DNA of 64,000 nucleotides, taken from Ilex aquifolium (Eukaryota; Streptophyta; Magnoliopsida; Aquifoliales; Aquifoliaceae). The translations under genes and the position numbers were made by a program. Under the pieces are notes generated by a model. That model ran no database searches and was not told where the DNA came from. It saw only the letters and a program-made list of their open reading frames with translations. Position 1 is the stretch's first letter. Each line of letters opens with the position of its first letter. This document shows positions 9,578-19,568 of this stretch, in pieces. Location of the stretch: NCBI GenBank assembly GCA_951799425.1, contig OX637409.1, positions 21,916,501 through 21,980,500 on the forward strand, read 5' to 3'.

Positions 9578-12286
9578 ATGGCTGGAAGACGTGCTTCTGT
9601 GATGGTTTATTGGGGTGGTACCATATTCAACAACCATGATGTTTTACGATACGATAATGGTTATAAGCGTGTGATCAAGGTTGCTCATGACACAATTCAC
9701 TCGACTTTGGTGGATCGTTTGCATGATGTGACAGGGATAGATAGGAATAAATACAACCTAAAACTTATATGTAGGTTTCCTACTGCATTGGGATCTAACA
9801 TTTTTACATATATTCCACTAGAAGTTGTTGACAACGATGGTGTAGAGGCAATGGTGGATGTTGTATTTGACAATCAAGGTGTTAACAAAGTGGATTTGTA
9901 TGTGAGCGAAGAAGTTAGGGAATATGACATTGGTGGAAGTAATGAAGGTTGGCCTGAGGGTGGTTCATACTCTTCCATGCTCAGCCAACAACCATATATC
10001 CCAGTGCTTGACCCTTCTGCTGTTGTGGGTAATTATTACACCTCTGTAACAATGCAGTGTATGGAAGAATACAATCGATATACACATGCACAGTCTGAAA
10101 CAGGGCCTAGTGCTTTTCCAGAATGCTCATCCCAGCAAGAATACAATGCTACACTGTGTAACGAGGGGATGACAATGATTGAACTACCCCCGACACCGGC
10201 GCCAGTGGACCCTGTCCAAGCACTTGTAGTGCATCAAATTGAAAATAATACATATGAAGGAATGTGTGCTAATGACCAGAATGATTACTACGAACAAGAA
10301 GAATTGACAGAAAATTTATTGAGTGATGATTCTGATGATGATGATTACGATGCTGAAGATAATTCTATTGAGGATGATGGTGAGGTTCCTATGCATGAGC
10401 CGGAGTCAACATTTTTTTCAAACGTTGAATCGGGAACTCAGGATGAAGTTGATAGCTTGTGCAATTTGCATGGAATTAATACATGGGATCCTACAAGACC
10501 AGAACTGGCGAAGGGTATGGTGTTCAAGAGTAAAAAAGAGCTGGAGATGGCAGTTAAATTGTATTCAATTAAGAATCACCAACAATATGTTGTTGTTGAT
10601 ACAAACAAAACACGATGGGTTTTGAGGTGTAAGCAGTATGTACAATATGGCTGCAAATGGAGGTTACGGGCTGTTTTGAAGGCGAAACATGGAATGTTTG
10701 AAATCACAAAATATCCGGCACCGCACACTTGCTTCTACCCAAGGTTGAACCAGGACCACTGTCAGCTTGATGCAGGTTTTATTTCTCAATGGATTGAGGG
10801 TGTGGTTCGGGCTACACCTGATGTAACAATGCCGGTCATCATTGAAATGGTGAGAAAAGAGTATCACTATTTGATAACGTACAAGAAGGCGTGGAATGCG
10901 AAGAATAAGGCTATAGCAAAGGTTTTCGGTGATTGAGATTGTTCCTACAACATTTTGCCGAAGTTTATGGGTGCTCTTGTTAAATACAACCCTGGGACAG
11001 TTGTATTCTGGCAATATGAGGCTTGTGCTCCCGAGTTCAAGACATTTGGAAAGGTGTTCTGGGCATTCAAAGCGTCTATTGATGGGTTTGTTCATTGTCG
11101 GCCTGTAATCAGCATTGATGGCACATTTGTAAATGGCAAGTATAAGCATAAGCTTCTTATTGCCACTAGGATTGACGCTAAGAAGAAGATTTTTCCTCTA
11201 GCATTTGCCTTTGTTCATGAGGAGACTAGTGAAAGCTGGGGTTGGTTCCTATATCATCTACGCCACTCAGTTGTGCCGAATAGAGCTGGTATATGCTTAA
11301 TCTCAGATAGACATAAAGGTATAATCTCAGCGGTTAAGAAACCTGATTCTGGGTGGAATGAACCATACGCCTATCATCGTTTCTGTCTTAGGCATGTACA
11401 AAGCAATTTCAACACACATTTCAATAACACGTATTTGAAAGATCTAGTTTGGAATGCTGGGGCAGCACATCAGATTCGCAAGTATAATTTGATAATGGAA
11501 GAAATTAAAAGTATAGACCCTAAGGCATGGAAGTGGTTAGATGATATTCCAGCACAACAGTGGACACTTGCCCATGATGGTGGTCGGCGATATGGAACAA
11601 CCACAACCAATATTTCTGAGGTGTTCAATGGTGCATTGAAAGGTGCTAGGATGCTTCCCATTACTGCATGTGTGAAATTCATATTTTATCGGCTCGCAAA
11701 ATACTTTTGTGAGGGACGTGAACATGCAAAGCGTTGCATAGATGATGGTATGGAGTACTCACCTGAAGCAATTGAATTTATGCGACCCAACCAGGTCAAA
11801 TCAGGAATGTGTACTGTTACACCATTTCACATGCAACGTGCAATTGCGGAGGTGGTCAGTGGTAACGGTAATACCCATGTTGTTCGTATTGATGACCTGA
11901 CATGCAGTTGTGGAAAATTTACAATTTATAAAATGCCTTGTTCTCATGTTATGGCCGCATGCTCGCATTTCCATGTTAGTTCTTGGAATTTAATCGATCC
12001 AATATATAACATCCATTCACTTGAATCCACATATGCACCTGATCTTCATCCTCTGCACCACCAAGATTATTGGGATAATACCGGTGGCCCTACATTATGC
12101 CCTGATAGGTCGTTGCGTCGAGGCATTAGAGGACGTCCACAGACATCGCGCATACGTAATGAAATGGATTTTCCCAGAGAAGGGCGCAAGAAGAACCACT
12201 GTAGTATTTGTTTGCAATCAGGTCACACCCGCCGAACATGTGCAGCAAAAAACCAATCAGCTTCTTCAATGGGTCATCCACTATAA
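9578..12286 (+). CDS. MULE transposase (MURA type), interrupted by one TGA
   Basis: A 902-codon frame whose product should cut and join the element's TIRs in the nucleus. From the N-terminus it shows: a PB1-like segment (about residues 5-70, beginning RRASVMVYWGG); an acidic linker (about 240-270); a MuDR-type DNA-binding domain with a WRKY/GCM1-like zinc finger (about 310-440, ending in APHTC and beyond); and the MULE DDE domain. The likely catalytic residues are D514 (SIDGTF), D577 (ISDRHKG) and E681 (SEVFNG). A SWIM finger CSC...CSH lies at about 776-790 and a CX2CX4HX4C knuckle at about 875-888. I chose ATG 9578 because it follows a likely splice acceptor; an alternative upstream start in the same frame has no support. 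Codon 453 is TGA (10934-10936), where related transposases usually have Trp, so the copy is probably disabled unless read through. Confidence 0.93.
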
Positions 12287-12498
12287 ATGTTAGTTATGCA
12301 CTCTAATGTTGTATGTAACTAGTATTGCATTATTTATTGTTCGACCACATTATTGTAGATATGATATTTTTTAACGTTACGTAAATTGTTAATGTGTACG
12401 ATCTATTTAAAGTTGGTACATCAACGATATATATTTACGTTGTTATTTATATATCTTAACTCATATTTGTATATGTTATGTTGATGTAGGTTGTAGAC
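12287..12498 (+). other. Short spacer between MULE transposase and PMD gene
   Basis: Only 212 bp separate the transposase stop from the PMD start. It contains TATATATTTACG-like AT-rich words (about 12429-12480) that could act as a TATA region. A splice-acceptor-like TTGATGTAG lies just before the PMD ATG. Whether PMD has its own promoter or is reached by splicing from a transposase read-through transcript cannot be decided from sequence. Confidence 0.4.
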
Positions 12499-15191
12499 AT
12501 GGATCGTGATCCCCGTTCATTAGTACATCCAGGTCCAGATGATGCTTCTGTTCTACACTTACAGGGTGACCATCGGACCACTGCTATTTGGGAGGGTATA
12601 GAGCTACCCCCCTTACATTGTAGATGATCAGAGGCGCCTCTTCGGCGAGTTACCATCACAGACGATAGGGTTATTCAGCATCTACGCACAGCCGGATTTT
12701 ATGGGGCATATCGTCTTAGATATATTCAGCTGGACTGGCATCTTATTACTGCACTGGTAGAGCGATGGCGCCCCGAGACACACACGTTTCATCTGCCAGT
12801 CGGTGAGGCCACCATCACTCTTCAGGATACAGCTTTACTACTTGGCCTTCCGGTTGATGGGATGCCCGTATGTGGTGTAGATACCGTCCGTGACGTACAC
12901 CAGTGGAGTGTCATGTGCACTGAGTTGCTCGGATTCACACCAGCTGACGGAGCTATAGATAAGTCCACTCTACGAATTAGTGCACTGGCCGAGCATTTGG
13001 CCCACGGGATTCCAGCTGATGCGACCGAGCAGTTTATATCATGTTACGCACGATCGTACATCCTGATGTTGATTGGCGGGTTTTTGTTTGGGGACAAGTT
13101 GTCGAGTAGGGTCAAGCTGATGTTCCTACCATTGCTTGCAGACTTACAGGCGGCTGGCACTTATAGTTGGGGCAGTGCGGCCCTAGCATGGTTATATCGG
13201 GAGATGTGTCTCGCTACTAAGCGGGACACGAAGGATATTAGCGGTCCACTTATTCTGCTTCAGGTAATTGCTTGCATTTTTCACTTGGTTGTTTATTTTT
13301 TACTTTTTGTAACTATACATATGTGTAATCAATTGTATTGTGTATGTAGTTGTGGGCATGGGAGCGTTTGGTATCCACAACGTGTGTTACCACGACAGCG
13401 GGTCGCCCATGATGGAGCAGCCCCCGATGTGGCTGATGCAGTGTTACATGGTGTCGGTGTAGACGCAGTTGATGTGGGTGCAGCACATGACGCAGTTGAT
13501 GCGCACGGCGCACATGATGGTCCACTTGGTTGCAGGTTTGTACTAAACATATAATGCCCGTTTTCCTTAAATATTTTACGTTTTATTAAAATATTAAAAA
13601 ATTGTTGAACTTTATAGATGGGATGTCTCATTTTCGGAGCAGCACACTCCTACACATGTACTACGTCACTATCGGGACCAGCTGGACCAGATGCGCGAGG
13701 ATCAGGTATATCAGCTTGTCCATATCTGACGAACTTGAATGTTAGTTGTTAAAGTTTGTTTGTGTGTTGCGATGATTCCTTTGAATTTACATGTGAAGTA
13801 AAAGATATATATTTATGGTGGGATGTTTATTTGAATTTGTTTATGCATGCCATTGTGTTGGGGGTGTTGTATACAGGTTGAAAAAAATTGGAAATGTCCA
13901 ATTTTCAAAGGAAACTCTGCCCAATTTTTTTAAAAATACATGTACATATATTAATCATTGGTCACAATTTGTAATGCAGATGATATGGGAGTCGTATACA
14001 GCTGCTGTCATGGGAGGCCTACCTGATTATTGCCTTATTGGGCAAGATATTTGGCGTACACGAGCCCCATTGATTTGCTTCGATGTCGTGGAGTGGCATT
14101 TTCCAGATCGAGTTATTCGACAATTTGGCCTGATACAGCGGATACCACAGCCATGCGATACCAGCCGAGCCTTACATGCTGTCAACCGGCGAGGTAGATC
14201 TGGTCGGGACTGGTCTGTAGTTCATCAGCTATACACCGAGATGTGGGCACATCGTAGAGATACTATTGTTACCGGTGATCTGATTACTGCACCGATGGAG
14301 CCGACCGACGCATACATGCAGTGGTATCGTCGCATCACACGGCGTTTAGTTGGCCCACCCATCGCTAGGCCGACTGTCGGTTTTCAGCCAGTTGGGAGCA
14401 TCATTGAGCTTTTGGTAATATGTTATATGTTTTACTATTAAAATCGAATGACAAATGTTAATAATTGTTTAATACGATTACTAATGTGTTGAAATATTTT
14501 TTGTAGGAAGAGACTATTACACGGATATATCACACTGCACGTGGTACATATGAGGGCAGCCCGGACTTGACGCGTTGCATGGAGACCATTGGTCGTATTA
14601 CAGATATGAGCGCCTCCTGTTTGAGATCTCTCCAGGAGCACCGACGACTTGACGCATTTTCAGTGTCGGCAGATGACGTACCGTCTACATCTGCACAACC
14701 ACCTCCTCATACTTACCACCAGTGGACTACGCCAGTATCTTCCCTATCAGCATCGACACAGGCGCATGTACCTGCATCGACCCCAGCCCCGACATCGACA
14801 GTGGCGCCTACACATGTACATACACTGACGCCTACAGCACCGGCTCCCACACATGCATCACCATCAGCACTTACTCCCACACTTGCATCACCATCATCAC
14901 CGGATCTGGCTCATGCACCATCAGCACCGGCGCTGGCTCAGGCACCGACTCCCACACATCCGTCTACATCGACACTTCTACCGACATTCCCGCCAGCATC
15001 TTCTTTTGTACTTGACCATACATTGACAGATGCAGCACTTGCATCGACACCGACACCGACTCCTCCATCTACTACGACACTGGCACCTGCAGCGGCACCT
15101 TCAGCTGCACATGCACCCACATCGCCCCCCGCATATGGGTCCACACCGACCACGGCATCTATCACGACACCGACATTGATACCGGCACCAG

Positions 15192-15290
<99 letters not shown>

Positions 15291-15643
15291 TGACACCGAC
15301 ACCGACATCGACATCGGCACAGGCACCGCTACCGACTGTAGTTGCTTTGATACCTACCTCATCTAGACAGCCTCTCGTATCAGATCCTTTGTTAGATGAG
15401 GAGGGAGTGACACAGGATCCTACAGTTGTAGGGGTAGGCCTTGTGCGAGCTGGGCCGCGGGTTAGAGGTGGACGACAAGGTCGGGGTCGGGGGCGAGGGA
15501 GAGGGAGAGGGCGTGCACAGCATGCACATCATCATGATGATGTCGGTGTCTCACAGGTGACACATGTTGTACCACAGGATGCTGAGCAGGAGGTTCGCCG
15601 GCAGCCGAAGCGACGTAGGCGACCACCTGCATGTGGGACATGA
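12499..15643 (+). CDS. Plant mobile domain (MAIN-like) gene in MULE, damaged
   Basis: Five exons by GT-AG reasoning and by likeness to the PMD/MAIN-like family: 12499-13263, 13350-13535, 13618-13705, 13980-14414, 14507-15643. PMD motifs are clear: a start resembling other members (DASVLHLQGDHR), ERWRPETHTFHLPVGE, LLLGLPVDG, YRDQLDQM, FDVVEWHFPDRVIRQFG, QRIPQPC and WYRRITRRLVGP. The tail encoded by exon 5 is a long Ala/Pro/Thr-rich stretch with a pure Thr-Pro run, an Arg-Gly repeat and a basic end (PKRRRR) that could be a nuclear signal. MAIN and MAIL1 of Arabidopsis act in nuclear gene regulation and transposon silencing; the role inside transposons is not established. Codon 43 is TGA (12625-12627), and exon 2 as drawn is one phase off its neighbours, so this copy looks broken early while exons 3-5 stay open. 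Confidence 0.85.
15183..15312 (+). repeat. (CACCGA)n hexanucleotide array inside PMD exon 5
   Basis: About twenty nearly pure copies of CACCGA/ACACCG, flanked by degenerate versions spread from about 14780 to 15330. In the PMD frame it encodes alternating Thr-Pro. Such arrays change length readily, so the disordered tail probably varies between copies of the element. Confidence 0.9.
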
Positions 15644-16090
15644 TGTTCATGTATTGGTTGTCTTATTTTTGATGTACATTGTAACAAAATTTACTTTTGT
15701 ACATAAATTGTCACTTACATGTTCATGTTTTGTTATAGTATTCTTCAATTAAGTTGTCACATACATAATCAATCTTGTACACAACAAATTTAACTCACTT
15801 CAACATTACACGCACATTACATTTCACATGTAAAAATCAACACAACAGTGACATGATCTGGAGAAAACAACACTAACATACAACTTGTTCACAAAACAGT
15901 AAAATAATATTTATACTCGCAAACGCTAACATACCACTTGTTCCCACATCACTACCTTAACACTTGTCCACACAACATAACACTAACTTAACACTTGTCC
16001 GAACAATACCGACTAGACAGTTTATCACACAACACTAACATCACAGTTTAGCACATACGGGTAACATCCAAGTTCACCACACAACATGTT
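15644..16090. other. Convergent 3' region between PMD and small gene A
   Basis: The two genes converge here. 15780-16080 is rich in degenerate repeats of AACACTAACATACCACTTGT-like words, about four to five loosely spaced copies. No ORF with recognisable features is present. The stretch probably holds the 3'UTRs of both genes, but I see no decisive polyadenylation signal. Confidence 0.45.
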
Positions 16091-16528
16091 TCATGGGTCA
16101 ACATCTTCGTCGGACATCTCGACATCAGAAATACATCCAACTTCTCCACTTAGATAGAAACTTATATGTGCGTCTTCCATTAACCCTTCTTCAGCACGTT
16201 CTCGTGCAATGCGACGAAGGTTGTAACGATTAAGACGGATTGCCATGCGATTATTCTCAGCTCGAAAACGATACAATGCTCGCTCCAGTTGTTGAGGTGT
16301 CTCAACTGACATATAGATGGCAATTTGTCGAGGCCTTCGTAAATTGCAAGTTTGCATATCTCCAATAAAATTTTCTCGCTCCGTCATACGATATTGTAAT
16401 TCGGCCCTCATGGTTCGTATGGCCCTGGTAGAATAACGTAAACGAGGATTCATTGGATAGAAGAACTCATCCTCTAAGGCCCAATGATAACCCATATTTT
16501 CATATAGAGTTCTAACACTATAATTCAT
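16091..16528 (-). CDS. MULE accessory small gene A (145 aa), unknown family
   Basis: The protein is not recognised. It is basic in the middle and acidic at the end. Residues about 50-110 contain RRPRQIAIYM, then ENNRMAIRLNRYNLRR, a predicted helix in which N-x7-R (N-RMAIRLN-R) fits the invariant bZIP basic-region spacing. The C-terminus is acidic (SDVEMSDEDVDP). The same order of parts recurs in the genes at 17026 and 17923. A TATATA-type box on the minus strand near 16570-16580 lies about 45 bp before the ATG, which supports an independent promoter. It is divergent from gene B, with a 0.5-kb repeat-rich spacer between them. An intact ORF, its own TATA box and two relatives support a real gene; function is unknown. 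Confidence 0.72.
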   Translation of the reverse strand: MNYSVRTLYENMGYHWALEDEFFYPMNPRLRYSTRAIRTMRAELQYRMTERENFIGDMQTCNLRRPRQIAIYMSVETPQQLERALYRFRAENNRMAIRLNRYNLRRIARERAEEGLMEDAHISFYLSGEVGCISDVEMSDEDVDP

Positions 16529-16689
16529 ATTGGAAATAACTTTTCTTCACTTACTTGCTTAAAGACTGTGAATATATAGTGAATACACAAATCTCCCAAC
16601 AACTGACCATATCAATACAAACACTGTCATGAAGTGACAACTTTCTGCTCTGTCATAATGCTAAAGAAGAAAAACTGACTACTCGTGAC

Positions 16690-16860
16690 TACTTATTGTC
16701 ATGTGTTGAAGTGACTACACTTGAATGAGTTTCAGTAGACCATGTGGTGAAGTGACAAAACCCTGAATGGGTTTGAAAATACCATGTGCTGAACTAACAA
16801 AACCCTGAATGAGTTGTTGCATTTCATGTGTTGAAGTGACAACACACATTTAATAATGGC
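16690..16860. repeat. Degenerate tandem repeat between small genes A and B
   Basis: About four copies of a 40-50 bp unit that starts CATGTG(T/G/C)TGAAGTGAC and continues ACAAAACCCTGAATGAGTT in the middle copies. It lies in the divergent spacer between genes A and B, and so is placed to act on both promoters. The function is inferred from position only. Confidence 0.7.
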
Positions 16861-16982
16861 AAAGACTGAAATGACCATACACTAGTCTGCTGAATGACTA
16901 TACCATATATGACATCTGATCACTACACTGTTTCACTATTGACTGATATGACATGTCTAACACAGTAAGCTTGGGACACTGC

Positions 16983-16990
16983 TATTTAAA
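16983..16990 (+). promoter_or_regulatory. TATA box for small gene B
   Basis: TATTTAAA, preceded by GC, lies 36-43 bp upstream of the ATG at 17026. The short leader between them matches the arrangement at gene C. Confidence 0.5.
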
Positions 16991-17025
16991 CACCATTTTG
17001 CCGTTGATATGACAAACACAACATT

Positions 17026-17469
17026 ATGTCTACATCAAATTTATCTATGAGCTTTAACAATCGCAGACGTGAACGAGTGTGGTTGTTACAAGAGCGGAAC
17101 GATGATTACAAGAATGAGAGATTTTCCGATCCAAAAGAGTATTATGCAGGAGTGCGACGAGAGTGGACTTTTCGTGTTAAAGAATCAGACGAACTATTTA
17201 CACAAGTAAGAGAACTTGGTATACCAGTGCCTCGTAGACGATCACTAACAATGCAACGCCGGAATAGAGAGGACTACGAATCAGCAGTAAAACAAGTTCG
17301 AAGAGAAAATAATAGAATACTGGTTCGTAGGTCTCGTTATTATATGCTCCAACAAGCAAAAGATATGATGGGAACTGCACATGGACGAGAGTTGACATTA
17401 GTTGAGCAAAACAATATATTGTCTAATGCACAATACATGTCAGATGATTATATGTCTGATGAACCTTAA
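17026..17469 (+). CDS. MULE accessory small gene B (147 aa), bZIP-like motif
   Basis: Single-exon ORF with ATG and TAA. It opens MSTSNLSMSFNNRRRERVW, continues with a charged helical region, then IPVPRRRSL, and then VRRENNRILVRRSRYYML (about residues 92-109). That last motif is strikingly close to a bZIP basic region: NR followed by RRSR, with N-x7-R spacing (N-RILVRRS-R). No leucine heptads follow, so a classical zipper is absent. The tail is acidic (SDDYMSDEP). It shares its layout with genes A and C and has its own TATA box. I infer a DNA-binding or regulatory role for the MULE, without direct proof. Confidence 0.75.
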   Translation: MSTSNLSMSFNNRRRERVWLLQERNDDYKNERFSDPKEYYAGVRREWTFRVKESDELFTQVRELGIPVPRRRSLTMQRRNREDYESAVKQVRRENNRILVRRSRYYMLQQAKDMMGTAHGRELTLVEQNNILSNAQYMSDDYMSDEP

Positions 17470-17499
17470 CAACGTCTGCATTTGTTCAGGTCTGAGATA

Positions 17500-17840
17500 G
17501 CAAGACTTTCTTACCAGTGTAGTGTCAAGTCATGTCAGTCATTTGTATTTGAATTGTTATGTTTTTTCTTTTTCATTCTGAACTAATTTCATTGCTTTGT
17601 TAGTGTAGTCAGTCTACTGATTAGTCATGTCAGTCCTGTTTTATCAGTGTAATCAGTCTAGTGACAATTCATGTCATTAATTTATCAGTGTGTAGTCATA
17701 TCATTACTTTATCAGTGTGTCGTCAGTCTACAGACAAGTCATGCCAGTCCTTTTGTATTCACGAGTTCTGTCATTACTTTATCAGTGTAGAGTCATATCA
17801 TTATTTAACTTGTGTCAAGTCATGTTACTTGTACCCAGTA
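17500..17840 (+). repeat. Degenerate tandem repeats between small genes B and C
   Basis: At least six loosely spaced copies of a unit around AGTCATGTCATTACTTTATCAGTGT. Frequent words are GTCAGTC, TCATGTCA and TATCAGTGTGTAGTC. The array fills the spacer from just after gene B to just before the TATA box of gene C. ORFs at 17661 and 17717 across this array are repeat artefacts. Confidence 0.7.
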
Positions 17841-17879
17841 ATTGTCTTGTCAAATTTATATATATTTGTATTTCGTGTC

Positions 17880-17887
17880 TATATAAA
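17880..17887 (+). promoter_or_regulatory. TATA box for small gene C
   Basis: TATATAAA within GTCTATATAAACC, 36-43 bp before the ATG at 17923. The spacing suggests a very short 5' leader. Confidence 0.6.
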
Positions 17888-17922
17888 CCATCTTTATTAA
17901 TTGTGTACATCATAGCCAAAAT

Positions 17923-18618
17923 ATGTCTACCCGCACCTCTAAGAGGCAATCCAGTCAAACCACCCAATGTTCTTCATCACGCAATGATCAACAAAGTTCA
18001 TCTTCACCCTACGAATGTCAACACTCGACTGGCCGAGCAGCATGTGGTGTAGACGTAGTTCGTTCAATTGAATCTTACACAGATTCTACCGGTGTAACTT
18101 GGTATGGACAAAAGCGTGAGTTCCGTAATGAGCCCATCGACCCTTATCACTCATTCGGTCAAGTTGGACACGTATTTGTAGGGCCTGCGACCGACTCTCC
18201 GCCTTCGAGTGTTCGTATAGAACCCACTCCAAGATGGCGACTATTATATGACAAACGTTGTGAGCTTGAAGTATGTTGTCGTTGGCATGGATTAATGGTA
18301 CCGAAGGCACGTTCGGCTGATTTATATGATCCACAAAACTCTACCAACCATAACGATATCATATCAATGCTTGAACGTGAAAATGATCAAATGCAGCGTA
18401 GACTTGATCGTTTGCATGCAATCGACCATGCAAAAATTGAGCATTTCGATCCAGATTATGCTGAGATGCAAATTTTGCAGGATCCATTACTTGTTTCAGA
18501 TACAGAACTTTCAGATTATTCCGATTTAAGTGATGATGCGTCTGACACTTTTATTCCATCGAGTTTATGTGTAATGGGCAACCCTCTATGTTGTTTTCTA
18601 TATCAACCACAATATTGA
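17923..18618 (+). CDS. MULE accessory small gene C (231 aa), same family
   Basis: Single-exon ORF. The N-terminal 40 residues are Ser/Thr/Gln-rich and probably disordered. A middle domain with WYGQKREFRNEPIDPYHSF and EPTPRWRLLYDKRCELEVCC has no counterpart in gene A or B. The C-terminal half aligns with them: LMVPKARSADLY, then LERENDQMQRRLDRLHAID, where the position of the bZIP-type Asn is Asp, and then an acidic tail (SDTELSDYSDLSDDASD). About 25 hydrophobic, Cys-containing residues follow this tail. It is the last gene before the right TIR and has its own TATA box. The family is unrecognised, and function is inferred only from membership of the trio. Confidence 0.75.
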   Translation: MSTRTSKRQSSQTTQCSSSRNDQQSSSSPYECQHSTGRAACGVDVVRSIESYTDSTGVTWYGQKREFRNEPIDPYHSFGQVGHVFVGPATDSPPSSVRIEPTPRWRLLYDKRCELEVCCRWHGLMVPKARSADLYDPQNSTNHNDIISMLERENDQMQRRLDRLHAIDHAKIEHFDPDYAEMQILQDPLLVSDTELSDYSDLSDDASDTFIPSSLCVMGNPLCCFLYQPQY

Positions 18619-19291
18619 CGGACTGTATTTCTTATAGTTTCATGTAATCAAGTTGTTTTGTTTTAATGTATAAGTATCTTTTTCCATATTTTGAAGTTTT
18701 TCGCACTTTTGTAGGTCATCTATCGATGAACATTTATACCATCAAATTATAATACATAATTTTTTTAGCATATACACAACAAATTTCTAAAAAAAAAAAT
18801 GTTTTAAAAATTTTTTACAGTGACGTTTTTAAAAAATGCTGAGTTTGAGAAAAAAAATTTTAGGTCCTACTTGGTTTGGGGAAAAGCTCATCCAGATTGA
18901 TATATGATTTTATGACATGAGAAGTGAGATTATAATATTGAGATTCTTTTTATAGCATCTTAGTAAATCATGGGTTTATATACTTTTTCATATAAATGTG
19001 AGCTTTCAAAACACACGTTTTTAACTTTTTTTATTAAATATATGTTTTACAAATATGTTTTTATATTGAAATATATGAAATTAAATTATGCTTTTATATT
19101 TTATAAGTTAATAAGTGAAATAAGTTAATATTTATTATGAAAAGGGAATTTAATTCTAAAATTTATTTAATTTTTTTTTTTCTGGTGAATCATGATGTGA
19201 GATATAAACTTTATTACAAGTTGGTGGTGATTTTTTTGGCTAAGAAAATCATTTGGAATGAGTAAAGTTTAAAAAAAAAAATTCGGAAGAA
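18619..19291. other. MULE right subterminal region, no gene
   Basis: AT-rich sequence, including the 3' flank of gene C, poly(T) and poly(A) runs and no recognisable ORF. Unlike the left end it has no minisatellite. It stops at the right TIR. Confidence 0.6.
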
Positions 19292-19558
19292 TTATATTTT
19301 AAACGTCTCTGTTAACGCACCGTTTAAATTCCAGGATAAAAACGTCATTTTAAATGACGACTTTAAAAACGTCATTTGGAATGACGTTTTCATACAAAAA
19401 ATTTGAAATTAAAATCGTCATTTGGAATGACGTTTTAAGGCGAGAAGACGTCATTCCAAATGACGTTTTTAAAAAAAGACTGAGTTTGGGAATTAAGTTG
19501 AAAACCGACTGGGTTGGGGAATTATGTTTTGAGCGGGAATGGGTTTGGGGAAAAGCTC
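19292..19558 (-). repeat. MULE right terminal inverted repeat
   Basis: Reverse complement of the left repeat with two C/T differences and one A/T difference over 267 bp. It carries the same four ACGTCATT...AATGACGT palindromes (about 19342-19470). It ends GGGGAAAAGCTC and is followed by the target duplication at 19559-19568. Confidence 0.92.
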
Positions 19559-19568
19559 CTCAATCCTT

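Larger units (their letters stand above)
6538..19558 (+). mobile_element. Complete ~13.0-kb Mutator-like element (MULE)
   Basis: The element has terminal inverted repeats of 267 bp (6538-6804 and 19292-19558) differing at about three positions. It is flanked by a perfect 10-bp target duplication, CTCAATCCTT (6528-6537 and 19559-19568). It contains a MURA-type transposase (9578-12286), a five-exon plant-mobile-domain gene (12499-15643) and three small related genes (16091-16528 minus; 17026-17469 and 17923-18618 plus). Subterminal minisatellites lie inside the left end. Near-identical TIRs and an intact duplication point to recent insertion, although the two large genes are each interrupted by an in-frame TGA. 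The right end lies about 0.8 kb beyond the stop codon of the convergent NAT gene. Confidence 0.93.

Noticed and set aside
14938-15165. Antisense ORF rich in Gly/Ala/Val
   Set aside because: Shadow of the Thr-Pro repeat region of PMD exon 5.
17026-17469. Calling small gene B a true bZIP transcription factor
   Set aside because: The basic-region spacing fits, but no leucine heptads follow, so I report only a bZIP-like motif.
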